Assembly (NCBI GenBank): GCA_017548445.1
Contig: JAFYZZ010000091.1
Location: 1-34,383 of the forward strand
DNA length: 34,383 nucleotides
DNA from: Bacteroidales bacterium
GTDB lineage: Bacteria > Bacteroidota > Bacteroidia > Bacteroidales > UBA932
Direction of reading: 5' to 3'
Shown here: positions 1 through 7,864 of the stretch, piece by piece
How the letters are laid out: every line of letters begins with the position of its first letter
How positions within the stretch are numbered: position 1 is the first letter of the stretch
Position numbers and translations under genes: made by a program
Notes under the pieces: model-generated
What the model was told of the DNA's origin: nothing
The model's input: the letters and a program-made list of their open reading frames with translations, nothing else
Database searches by the model: none

Positions 1-1270
1 CGGGCATTCCGGCGCCGCCCAGGGGCGACTTGCGCTGCACCATCTCGCGGGCCTTGCGGGCCGCCGCGCGGGCCGTGGCGGCCAGCACGATCTTCTCGAT
101 GATGGTCTTGGCGAAACGGGGATTCTCCTCCAGGTAGATGTCCATCGCGGCGGCGGTGGCCTGCGACACGGCGGAGGTAGCCTCGGGATTGCCGAGCTTG
201 GTCTTGGTCTGGCCCTCGAACTGCGGCTCCGCGATCTTGACCGAGATCACGGCTGTGAGACCCTCGCGGAAATCCTCGGGAGCCAGGTCGCCCTTGAACT
301 TCTCCAGGAGCTTGTTCTTCTCGGCGTACTGCTTGAGCGAACGGCTCAGGCCCATCTTGAAGCCCTGCAGGTGGGTACCGCCCTCGATCGTGTGGATGTT
401 GTTGACGTAGGAATAGATCTTCTCCGAGTAGCCGTCGTTGTACTGCAGCGCGATGTCGATGGGGATGATCTTGTCGGAGGTCACGCACACCGGCTGCGGG
501 ATGATCGTCCGGGCGCCGGCGTCGAGGTATTCGATGAACTCGCTCAGGCCCTTCTCGGAATAGAAGGACTCGCTGCGGAAGACCTTGCGGCCGGTGGCCT
601 TGGACTCCCCTTCCGCGTCCACCTCGAACTCGTCCGTAAGCTCGCGCTCGTCGGTCAGGTGGATATGGATGCCCTTGTTCAGGTAGGCCAGCTCGCGCAG
701 GCGGTTGGCCAGGGTGTCGTACTTGTAGACCGTCGTCTGGGTGAAGATGGTGGGATCGGGATGGAACGTGATGACGGTGCCGGTGTCGGAGGACTCGCCC
801 ACGACCTCCACGGGCCCGAGGGGCTTGCCTTTCGAGTAATGCTGCTCGAAAACCTTGCCCTCGCGATGCACCTCGGCCACCAGCGAGTCGGACAGGGCGT
901 TCACGCAGGACACGCCCACGCCGTGCAGACCGCCGGACACCTTGTAGCTGTTCTTGTCGAACTTGCCGCCGGCGTGCAGCACGGTGAGCACGACCTCCAG
1001 TGCGGAGCGGTGCTCTTTCTCGTGCATACCGGTAGGGATGCCGCGGCCGTTGTCGCGGACCCGGATGGAATTGCCCTCCAGGATGCGGACGTCGATCGTG
1101 TCGCAGAATCCGGCCATCGCCTCGTCGATGCAGTTGTCCACCACCTCATATACCAGGTGATGCAGGCCGCGTTCGGCGATGTCGCCGATATACATCGAGG
1201 GGCGCTTGCGCACCGCCTCGAGGCCCTCGAGCACCTGGATGCTGTTTGCGGAATACTGTTCTTCCGCCAT
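1..1270 (-). CDS. gyrB: DNA gyrase subunit B, N-terminal part (cut by window edge)
   Basis: ATPase subunit of DNA gyrase, which with GyrA introduces negative supercoils. About 423 codons are visible; the C-terminus lies off the left edge. The protein begins MAEEQYSANSIQVLEGLEAV and carries the GHKL ATPase signature: catalytic Glu42 and Asn46 in YEVVDNCIDE, Asp73 in RVRDNGRGIP, and the lid motif GGLHGVGVS near residues 113-121. These positions match E. coli GyrB numbering closely. At the window edge the protein reads RKSPLGGAGMP, where gyrase B and not ParE usually continues toward the TOPRIM domain, so gyrB is preferred. In-frame ATGs also exist at 1276 and 1294; I chose 1270 because AAGGAAG lies 8 bases before it and the family starts there. 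It follows the barrel gene on the same strand, with its own promoter box at 1321-1328. Confidence 0.95.
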   Translation of the reverse strand, partial: MAEEQYSANSIQVLEGLEAVRKRPSMYIGDIAERGLHHLVYEVVDNCIDEAMAGFCDTIDVRILEGNSIRVRDNGRGIPTGMHEKEHRSALEVVLTVLHAGGKFDKNSYKVSGGLHGVGVSCVNALSDSLVAEVHREGKVFEQHYSKGKPLGPVEVVGESSDTGTVITFHPDPTIFTQTTVYKYDTLANRLRELAYLNKGIHIHLTDERELTDEFEVDAEGESKATGRKVFRSESFYSEKGLSEFIEYLDAGARTIIPQPVCVTSDKIIPIDIALQYNDGYSEKIYSYVNNIHTIEGGTHLQGFKMGLSRSLKQYAEKNKLLEKFKGDLAPEDFREGLTAVISVKIAEPQFEGQTKTKLGNPEATSAVSQATAAAMDIYLEENPRFAKTIIEKIVLAATARAAARKAREMVQRKSPLGGAGMP

Positions 1271-1320
1271 CTTCATATCTTCCTTCTCTATCATCGTAAA
1301 TGACTGTATCTAAAATCTTG

Positions 1321-1328
1321 CAAATTTA
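1321..1328 (-). promoter_or_regulatory. Bacteroidota -7 promoter box for gyrB
   Basis: Read on the minus strand this is TAAATTTG, a match to the Bacteroidota consensus TAnnTTTG. It lies about 50 bases before the chosen gyrB start, in the 78-base gap between the barrel stop and gyrB. No clear TTTG -33 element is seen. Confidence 0.6.
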
Positions 1329-1348
1329 CGAAAAATATCCGTATTTCC

Positions 1349-2971
1349 TTACAGTTTCAGGCTGAAACCGATCGTCAGATAAGGACTTCTCTCGATGTAT
1401 CCGGGCACGCGCTCGATGGCCATTCCCAGCAGGTTGCCCGCCTGCGCCCAGGCGGTCCACCGGGCGTTGAAGCGGTACTCGCCGAGCAGCCCCAGGTCAA
1501 CGTATCCCGGGAGATCCGACCAGTTCTCGCTGAGCGACCGGCGGGAAGTGGACGCCTGCACATACGCCCCGGCGAAAATGCGCTTCTGCCAGTTGTAGAT
1601 GCCGCGGAGGTCCGCCGTCAGCAAGGCGGGCAGGAAGGCCGCGGCTTCCGCTACGGCCCGGCTGTGAGAGGCGCGAACCACGCCTTCCGCCTCGATCCTG
1701 TCGTCTCTCCAGGCGGCGCTACCCTGCAGCCAGAGGGCCTTGTAGTCGACCTTGCCCACGCCGTCCCAGGCCAGCAGAGGCTGGGCGGCATAATCCGCGA
1801 AACCGGCCTCCAGGCCAAACTGCAGCGAGGAGAGCCACTGCCCGGAAACACCCGCCCGCAGGGAGAGCTTCTCCTGCGAGACGTAGGGGGCGACATCCGC
1901 GCGGAAGGCGAAATGGTTGACCTGCTTGAGGTCGTAGTGCCCCTGGACGGCCTGACCGCCGCCGGCGACGGCATACAGCTCCAGACCATAGTCAGGCACG
2001 TCCATCCGGGCGGTCACGGCCGGCGCGAGCGAGAAGCGGCCCCCGGAGCCGGAGACCCGGCCGAAGTCCGCCCGCAGGCCGACGTCCAGCCGCACGAGCC
2101 CCTCCACGAACTGCACGTGCGGGGTGAGCGCCGTCACGAAGGCGGCATACGTGCCGTTGAACATCTCTCCGTATTCCCGGCGGGCGTCCAGGTCCAGGGC
2201 GGCATCCAGAAGGACCTTGAAACGCTCGTCCAGGTCCGTGCCCGCCGAAATGCCGGCGTGCAGGCTGTTCTCCCCTATGCGGTCACGCCCCAGGCTCCTC
2301 GGATAATGGTCTCCGGAATAGCGGTAGCGCAGGTCTGCGTCGTAAATGAAGCGGCCGCCGGCGCCCGGCCGCGACTGTACGCGGCCCGCCAGCACGGCGG
2401 AATGGAATCCGGACTGGAAACCGGGCGCCTCGGAATCCTCCCCGGCCAGGATGTTCTCATAGCCGAAACGGTAGGAAAGGCGCGCACCCGGGGTCAGGTA
2501 CGTCCCGTCCAGGGCGGCGCGGCCCCACAGGTCGTGCCCGCTGAAGACGGCGCCTCCGCGCGAGAGGTAGGTTCCGGCGTAGCCTCCGGCATCGGCCGTG
2601 ACGCCGATCTTGAAGTTCTCCTCGTCCAGCACCCGCCAGGCCAGTTCCAGCTGTGGATGGAGCGTATAGCCCGCCCCGGCGCGCAGGTACAGCGTACCCG
2701 CGTCGGAAAGCCGCGCCGCCGGCGTGGCCTGGATCCGGTACGGCGAGAACTCGTAGGAGCCCCTGTAAGGCGTATCGAAGACCGAATAGTCGAATTTATA
2801 GTCGAAACGCAGCAACGAGTCGGGCACCTGCATCGCGCCTCCCAGTTTCTGGAAGTCGGCGAAACGGGCGAGGTAATCGTTCGTCACCTGGACGGACTGG
2901 TTGATATTCTGGGCGGCGGCAGGCACGATCAGCGCCAGGAGAGCCGCGAGGGATATGACTGTCTTTCTCAT
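1349..2971 (-). CDS. Outer-membrane beta-barrel protein, partner of upstream TPR protein
   Basis: A 540-residue secreted protein with a clear signal peptide (MRKTVISLAALLALIVPAAA followed by Q). The mature part is rich in alternating aromatic and polar strands such as GTLYLRAGAGYTL, ends in a strand with aromatic and leucine residues (YLTIGFSLKL, typical of outer-membrane barrels), and has no TonB plug domain. The mature N-terminus (NINQSVQVTNDYL) resembles that of Bacteroidales proteins often labelled TonB-dependent receptor-like, which start with a short VEVT-type segment before the barrel. It begins only 3 bases after the TPR gene stop, so the two are almost certainly one transcript and probably one envelope complex. 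Function is unknown; an assembly, export or adhesion role is inference only. Confidence 0.75.
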   Translation of the reverse strand: MRKTVISLAALLALIVPAAAQNINQSVQVTNDYLARFADFQKLGGAMQVPDSLLRFDYKFDYSVFDTPYRGSYEFSPYRIQATPAARLSDAGTLYLRAGAGYTLHPQLELAWRVLDEENFKIGVTADAGGYAGTYLSRGGAVFSGHDLWGRAALDGTYLTPGARLSYRFGYENILAGEDSEAPGFQSGFHSAVLAGRVQSRPGAGGRFIYDADLRYRYSGDHYPRSLGRDRIGENSLHAGISAGTDLDERFKVLLDAALDLDARREYGEMFNGTYAAFVTALTPHVQFVEGLVRLDVGLRADFGRVSGSGGRFSLAPAVTARMDVPDYGLELYAVAGGGQAVQGHYDLKQVNHFAFRADVAPYVSQEKLSLRAGVSGQWLSSLQFGLEAGFADYAAQPLLAWDGVGKVDYKALWLQGSAAWRDDRIEAEGVVRASHSRAVAEAAAFLPALLTADLRGIYNWQKRIFAGAYVQASTSRRSLSENWSDLPGYVDLGLLGEYRFNARWTAWAQAGNLLGMAIERVPGYIERSPYLTIGFSLKL

Positions 2972-2974
2972 ACG

Positions 2975-5941
2975 TTATTCCTGCTTGGGGAGGCGGTCCA
3001 GCCTCATCTTCACGTTGTCCGCCACGTCGTCCGAGCCGCGCTCCGGCTCATAGCCGTCGCGGATGCTCTCGTAGGTGGCCCTGGCCTGGGCGTACATCCC
3101 GCGCTCCGCAAAGGAATCGCCCAGCACGATATAGGCGCGGGCCAGCCAGTAGGACTGGTCGCCGGCCTTCTGGGAGAAGTCGTACACTTCCTTCTCCACG
3201 TCGGCGAAACGGCCCGAATCGAAGAGGCCCTGGATGACCTGGTACTCGGATTCCGCGCCAATGGCCGTGGAAGGATTCGCGCCGAGCTGGCGGAAAAGCG
3301 ACATCGCCTCGTCGCGTCGGGAAGTGGCGAGGCTGGACTTCGCCTTGGTGAAGCGGGCTTCGTCACGCACGGCGGCGTCGAGGTCCCTGTCCGCAATCAC
3401 GGCGTCCGCCGTCCGGATGGCCTCCTCGTAATCCTTGCTGCGGTAGGCGGAACGCATCATACCCACGCGGGCCGTCTGCCTGTTGGCGTCCATCCGCGCG
3501 GTTTCCAGCAGGTTCCGGTAGCCCCTGTAGGCATCCTGGTAGCGCTCCAGGCCGTAAGAGAGGTCCGCGAAACGGAGCCGGGACATCTCGGCGAAGGAAT
3601 ACTCGGACTCCGCCGCGGCGGCCCTTCCGTAGGCCTCCACGGCCTTCTCCTTCTCGCCCAGGGCGTTGTAGGACTCGGCCAGGTAGAACTCCGCCTGGGC
3701 GCGGTCCTTGGCGTCCGGATAGCCCTCCAGATACTTCACGAGGGTGGGGACGGCCTCCTGCCAGTTGCCGGCCAGGTACAGCTGCTCGGCCGTGCTGAAG
3801 TACATCTGCTCCCGGTCGGAATCGGCCCGGCCGGCGGCCAGCGAGTTCTGCTCCACGTATTCGAGGAACTTCTGCGGCTGCCGGAGCGTCTGGTAGATGG
3901 ACTCGATGGCGAGCATCGCCTCCTCGGCGTATTCGCTCCGCGGCATCAGCGAGACCACCTGCTTGTAGCTGTCCAGCGCATCGTTGTATTTCGACTGGTT
4001 GCGGTACACCATCCCGAGGCCGATCAGCGCACGGGCCACGTAGGTGTTGTCCGATGTGTTCTCCAGCAGCCGCTTGAAGGTGCGCACGGCGTCGTTGTTG
4101 CTGTTCACGTCCATCTGGGCACGGCCGAGTTCATAGGTGGCCTCGTTGTAGAAGGGGGCGTCCGGCGAGGAATCCTCGACGTGCAGCAGGGTGGACACCT
4201 TGCGCCGCTTGTCGCCGGAGAGGCCGTAGGCCACCGCCTGCTGGTACCAGGGATAGATGTCGTCGGCCGAGAAATACTCCGTCAGCACGTTCTGGTACGA
4301 CCTGATCGCGGAACGGTAGTCCTTGCGGCCGAAGTCGCAGTCGGCCCGGCGGGTCATCGCATCCTCCCGGAAACGGCTGTCGTCGCCCGTGAGATAACTG
4401 TCGAACCACTGGGCCGCCGTGGCGTATTCCCCTTGCTTGAAATAGCTGTAGGCGACGTTGTACGGAAGCAGATCCCCTTCGGGCGTACCGTCCAGCGCGG
4501 AGGCGTGGTGCAGCTCGGTAAAAGTCTTCACCGCGTCTTCCCAGTTGCCTGCGCGGTAGTTCGCCTCGGCCAGCCAGTAGCGCGCCAGCTGGTTGAGGCG
4601 CTCGGTCCGGGGAACGTAATAGGCCGTGGCCCGGAAATACGGGACGGCGTCGCGGTACGAACCGCTCTCCATCAGCTGGGCGCCGCGCAGGAAGTTCGCC
4701 TTCGTGTAATTGCTGCGCATATCCGGAGTCAGTTCCTCGATGTTGTCGTAGGCCTCCACGGCGGCCGCATAGTCGCGGTCCACCAGGGCCGCCAGGGCCA
4801 TATAGCCGTAGATCTGGTCGCCGCGCGCCTTCGTGGACCAGCGGCGGATGTAGTTGGCGAAGCCGGACGTGTCCTTGTTGAGGTCGAAGGCCAGCTTGGC
4901 GTAGTTGAACGCGGCATCCTCCGTGATTTCCGGATCGAAATCGACTTCCGAGGCAGCCCGGAAGGAATTCATCGCCGACACCTGGTCGTGCGTGCGGAGG
5001 TAGGAATTCGCGAGGTGATAGTTGGCCACCTGGCCGAGGGAGTCGCTGCGGTCGCCCATCCTCAGGAAGTTCTCGATGGCGCCCGCGAAGTCATCCACGG
5101 AATAGAGCACCGTGGCCGCGTAGAAATAGTCCTTGCGGTTCATCCCCTTGTGCGACTGTTCGTCGTAATATTCCCGGGCCTTTTCCTTGTTCCCCTTCAC
5201 CAGGTAGGACTCGGAGATGATGCGGGCCAGTCGCTCGCGGCGCTCCGTGGGCACGCTCTCATAGATGCGCTCCCCTTCCCGGATCACGAAATCATAGTTC
5301 TTCTGGTTGAACTCGCAGTCCACGATATAGAAATTCGCCAGGTCCGTCAGGCGCGGATCCTCGACCGCCTGCCAGAACTTGGCTTCCGCCTCGGGGAAAC
5401 GGCTGGCGTCATACAGGATCATACCCGCATAGTACCTGCCGGGAGCCGTGTAGTCCGACTGCGGCAGCGATTCCAGCACCATAAAGTACTGCGAGGCCTC
5501 TTCATTGTGGCCCAGCGCATAGGCCGCATAGCCGTATTTGAAGAGATACTCCGCCGTTTCGGCATCCGTAAGGCCGGCCGAAGATACGTTGGAGAACGCC
5601 TCCGCCGCCCGGTCATACTCCCCTTTGTCGAACAGGATGCGCCCGTATTCGAAATACAGGGGGTCCGCCAGGCCGGAGGCAGGGTGGCGCTGCAGATAAT
5701 CCGTGAGGAGTTCCGGGCCGTCTTCTCCCTGCATCTTCAAGGCGCAAAGGACCGCATATCCTTCACTGACGGGATCGTCGCCCAGGGATTCGAACAGGAC
5801 TTTCGCCTGGGCATACATCCCGTTCTGGTAGAAGCGCACCGCCTCCCGCCAGGTCCGGGGGCCGTCGACGGGGTTCGCCGCCAGGGTTGCGGATAAGATC
5901 GTGACCGCAAGAATGGGGGTCACCAGTGATTTCAAACTCAT
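2975..5941 (-). CDS. Secreted multi-TPR repeat protein
   Basis: A 988-residue protein built almost entirely of tetratricopeptide-like helical hairpins, for example EYDRAAEAFSNV, YRSAIRSYQNVL, YNDALDSYKQVV and KEKAVEAYGRAA. The start at MSLKSLVTPILAV gives a good signal peptide ending near LAANPVDG; an upstream ATG at 5968 would add nine residues and spoil it. The protein is therefore probably periplasmic or outer-membrane associated. Repeats of this kind (YbgF/BamD-like outer-membrane TPRs) usually act as scaffolds for protein assembly. The outer-membrane barrel gene follows 3 bases downstream, suggesting that the two form a complex. A promoter box TAAATTTG lies 25 bases before the start. No enzyme motif was seen. 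Confidence 0.85.
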   Translation of the reverse strand: MSLKSLVTPILAVTILSATLAANPVDGPRTWREAVRFYQNGMYAQAKVLFESLGDDPVSEGYAVLCALKMQGEDGPELLTDYLQRHPASGLADPLYFEYGRILFDKGEYDRAAEAFSNVSSAGLTDAETAEYLFKYGYAAYALGHNEEASQYFMVLESLPQSDYTAPGRYYAGMILYDASRFPEAEAKFWQAVEDPRLTDLANFYIVDCEFNQKNYDFVIREGERIYESVPTERRERLARIISESYLVKGNKEKAREYYDEQSHKGMNRKDYFYAATVLYSVDDFAGAIENFLRMGDRSDSLGQVANYHLANSYLRTHDQVSAMNSFRAASEVDFDPEITEDAAFNYAKLAFDLNKDTSGFANYIRRWSTKARGDQIYGYMALAALVDRDYAAAVEAYDNIEELTPDMRSNYTKANFLRGAQLMESGSYRDAVPYFRATAYYVPRTERLNQLARYWLAEANYRAGNWEDAVKTFTELHHASALDGTPEGDLLPYNVAYSYFKQGEYATAAQWFDSYLTGDDSRFREDAMTRRADCDFGRKDYRSAIRSYQNVLTEYFSADDIYPWYQQAVAYGLSGDKRRKVSTLLHVEDSSPDAPFYNEATYELGRAQMDVNSNNDAVRTFKRLLENTSDNTYVARALIGLGMVYRNQSKYNDALDSYKQVVSLMPRSEYAEEAMLAIESIYQTLRQPQKFLEYVEQNSLAAGRADSDREQMYFSTAEQLYLAGNWQEAVPTLVKYLEGYPDAKDRAQAEFYLAESYNALGEKEKAVEAYGRAAAAESEYSFAEMSRLRFADLSYGLERYQDAYRGYRNLLETARMDANRQTARVGMMRSAYRSKDYEEAIRTADAVIADRDLDAAVRDEARFTKAKSSLATSRRDEAMSLFRQLGANPSTAIGAESEYQVIQGLFDSGRFADVEKEVYDFSQKAGDQSYWLARAYIVLGDSFAERGMYAQARATYESIRDGYEPERGSDDVADNVKMRLDRLPKQE

Positions 5942-5965
5942 AAATATATTCTGTTTCCAAAAAGA

Positions 5966-5973
5966 CAAATTTA
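5966..5973 (-). promoter_or_regulatory. -7 promoter box for the TPR-barrel operon
   Basis: The minus strand reads TAAATTTG, matching TAnnTTTG, 25 bases before the TPR start. It is divergent from the ftsE box only 13 bases away, so the two promoters overlap back to back and may compete. Confidence 0.6.
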
Positions 5974-5986
5974 CTCATTTTTGCGC

Positions 5987-5994
5987 TATATTTG
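5987..5994 (+). promoter_or_regulatory. -7 promoter box for ftsE-nth
   Basis: TATATTTG matches TAnnTTTG and ends 31 bases before the ftsE ATG at 6025. No obvious -33 TTTG is present at the usual spacing. Confidence 0.6.
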
Positions 5995-6024
5995 CAGAGT
6001 CCGTGAATATTTTTTACCCGCAAG

Positions 6025-6711
6025 ATGGAAGAAAACACCACCCCCGTCATCTCGTTCTCCGGCGCCGACATCCTGGGCGGAGACAACGTCGTCGTATATG
6101 GTCTTGACCTCGAGGTCCTTCCTGGCCAGCTGGTCTATATCCTGGGCAAGGTGGGCAGCGGGAAAACCTCGATTTTCCGCACCATCACGGCGGAGAACCG
6201 CCTGGGCAAGGGGTCAGGCCGCGTGTGCGGCTTCGACCTCGCCACCCTGCGGAACAGGGACGTCCCCCAGCTGAGGCGGCGCATCGGCGTGGTGTTCCAG
6301 GATTTCCAGCTGCTGATGGACCGCAACGTGGAAGACAACCTCTCGTTCGTGCTCAAGGCCACCGGATGGAAGGACGCCTCCGCCATCGCCAGGCGCATCG
6401 ACGAAGTGCTCGCCGCCGTGGATATGACCACCAAGGCGCACAAGATGCCGCACCAGCTTTCCGGCGGCGAACAGCAGCGCATCGCCATCGCCCGGGCCAT
6501 CCTCAACGACCCCGAGGTGATCCTTGCGGACGAACCCACGGGCAACCTCGACGAGGAGACCGCCGAGGGCATCCTGCAGCTGCTTCAGAAAATCAACCGC
6601 GAGAAAGGCACGGCCATCGTGATGGTCACGCACAACCGGTCCATCTGCAGCCGCTATCCGGGACGCATCTTCGAAACGCGCGACGAAACCTGCCGGGAGA
6701 TCACCCTATGA
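6025..6711 (+). CDS. ftsE: FtsE-type cell-division ABC transporter ATPase
   Basis: A 228-residue ABC ATPase of the FtsE/LolD/MacB type. The Walker A is GKVGSGKTS at 41-49, the Q-loop glutamine is Gln92 (VVFQDFQLL), the signature is LSGGEQQR at 145-152, the Walker B is VILADEP at 165-171, and the switch histidine is His203 in MVTHN. FtsE works with the membrane protein FtsX to activate peptidoglycan hydrolases at the division septum. The FQDFQLL segment and the length fit FtsE better than LolD, but without FtsX in the window the assignment rests on similarity alone. The gene ends in an ATGA overlap with nth, so the two are translationally coupled. Confidence 0.82.
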   Translation: MEENTTPVISFSGADILGGDNVVVYGLDLEVLPGQLVYILGKVGSGKTSIFRTITAENRLGKGSGRVCGFDLATLRNRDVPQLRRRIGVVFQDFQLLMDRNVEDNLSFVLKATGWKDASAIARRIDEVLAAVDMTTKAHKMPHQLSGGEQQRIAIARAILNDPEVILADEPTGNLDEETAEGILQLLQKINREKGTAIVMVTHNRSICSRYPGRIFETRDETCREITL

Positions 6712-7340
6712 CCCTGAAACAACGTTACGACGGCATTCTCGGCTGGTTTCGGGAGAACGTGCCCGTTGCGGAGTCGGAACTGCATTTCGACTCCCCCTAC
6801 CAGTTGCTCGTGGCGGTGATGCTCTCTGCGCAGTGCACCGACAAGCGGGTGAATCTCACCACGCCCGCCCTCTTTTCCGCCTATCCCACGCCGGAAGCGC
6901 TCGCCGCTGCCAGGGAAGAAGACGTGCTGGCGCTCATCCGCTCCATCTCCTACCCCAACAGCAAGGCGCGCCACCTGGTCGGGATGGCGCAGAAGCTTCT
7001 CGCCGATTTCGGCGGTCAGGTTCCCTCGGACATCGACGCCCTAATGAGCCTGCCCGGCGTAGGCCGCAAGACCGCCAACGTGGTGGCTTCGGTAACCTGG
7101 GGCGAGCCCGTCATCGCCGTAGACACGCACGTGTTCCGCGTGTCGCGTCGCCTGGGCCTGTCTCAGGGCACGACGCCCCGCGCCGTGGAGCTCGACCTCG
7201 AAAAGCACGTTCCCGAGGAGTTGCGCCCCATCGCCCACCACTGGCTCATCCTGCACGGCCGTTACGTGTGTACGGCCCAGAAACCAAAATGCGCGGGCTG
7301 TGGGCTCGCGCATTGGTGCAGGGAATACGGTTCCCGTTAG
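6708..7340 (+). CDS. nth: Endonuclease III
   Basis: A 210-residue bifunctional DNA glycosylase/AP lyase that removes oxidised pyrimidines in base excision repair. The helix-hairpin-helix LPGVGRKTANVV holds the Schiff-base lysine Lys121, and Asp139 (AVDTHV) is the catalytic aspartate. The [4Fe-4S] cluster ligands are Cys188, Cys195, Cys198 and Cys204 (C-x6-C-x2-C-x5-C). All are one residue from E. coli Nth numbering, so the protein is full length and should be active. The start codon overlaps the ftsE stop (ATGA); longer upstream reading frames run through ftsE and are not real. It converges with the next gene, leaving one base between the two stop codons. Confidence 0.97.
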   Translation: MTLKQRYDGILGWFRENVPVAESELHFDSPYQLLVAVMLSAQCTDKRVNLTTPALFSAYPTPEALAAAREEDVLALIRSISYPNSKARHLVGMAQKLLADFGGQVPSDIDALMSLPGVGRKTANVVASVTWGEPVIAVDTHVFRVSRRLGLSQGTTPRAVELDLEKHVPEELRPIAHHWLILHGRYVCTAQKPKCAGCGLAHWCREYGSR

Positions 7341-7341
7341 T

Positions 7342-7845
7342 TTATTTCTTCCTTCCCAGGAGGCCGCCCAGGATGCTGGTCGCAGCGCCGAGCAGGCCGC
7401 CGGAGCTTTTGCTGGCAGTCTGGGCCTGTGCCGGAGCCGCCGCGGCCGCACCGCCGCCCGTGAGCGTGAGGATGATGTCATTGAGGTCCACGTCACCATC
7501 GCCGTCCCGGTCCTTGATGATGTTGGACAGGTTGCCCATCACCTTGGGGATGAGGCCGGTGAGGACAGCACCGAGCGCCGCGCTGACGCCGAGTTTCTTC
7601 AGGACGTTGTTGTTGAAGATGTTGCCGGCGAGGGCCGTAACCGGGCTGGTCGCAGCATTGGTCTGGCCGGTAAGCAGGTTCTTGATCAGGTCCACGCCGC
7701 CGGGCTTGGCCGCCGTCTGGGTGAGGCTCCCGAGCACGGAGGAAGCCATTCCGTTGAGAACCTGGGACTGGAGGTTGGCGGGGATCTGGACACCGCCCGT
7801 AGCAGATTTCACCTGCTGCAGAATAAGATCGCTGATAGATGCCAT
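7342..7845 (-). CDS. Small alanine/glycine-rich protein with EF-hand-like loop
   Basis: A 167-residue protein with no signal peptide that I do not recognise as a named family; the N-terminal part is weakly reminiscent of DUF937-type proteins (SDLILQQV..., VTALAGNIFNNNVLKKLG). Residues 112-124, DRDGDGDVDLNDI, form a calcium-binding-type loop (D-x-D-x-D-G-D-x-D) like those in EF-hands and dockerins. The tail is low-complexity Ala/Gly (GGGAAAAAPAQAQ) and ends in a glycine-leucine-rich, lysine-capped segment (GGLLGRKK). It begins 19 bases after the phosphohexomutase stop and is probably co-transcribed with it. Function is unknown; Ca2+ binding is inferred from the loop only. Confidence 0.75.
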   Translation of the reverse strand: MASISDLILQQVKSATGGVQIPANLQSQVLNGMASSVLGSLTQTAAKPGGVDLIKNLLTGQTNAATSPVTALAGNIFNNNVLKKLGVSAALGAVLTGLIPKVMGNLSNIIKDRDGDGDVDLNDIILTLTGGGAAAAAPAQAQTASKSSGGLLGAATSILGGLLGRKK

Positions 7846-7864
7846 TTTTATGAGGTTTTAGGGT

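Noticed and set aside
371..1303. Long plus-strand open frame opposite gyrB
   Set aside because: The minus strand encodes unmistakable GyrB with all ATPase motifs; the plus-strand frame is a shadow caused by high GC and codon bias.
1664..5896. 1410-codon plus-strand open frame opposite the TPR and barrel genes
   Set aside because: It spans two real minus-strand genes and their junction, is rich in His/Arg/Val/Gly typical of antisense frames, and has no recognisable domain or signal.
7288..7314. Hairpin AATGCGCG/CGCGCATT near the end of nth, as a possible terminator
   Set aside because: It codes for the iron-sulfur cluster loop of endonuclease III, has an 11-base loop and no T-run, so coding constraint explains it well enough.
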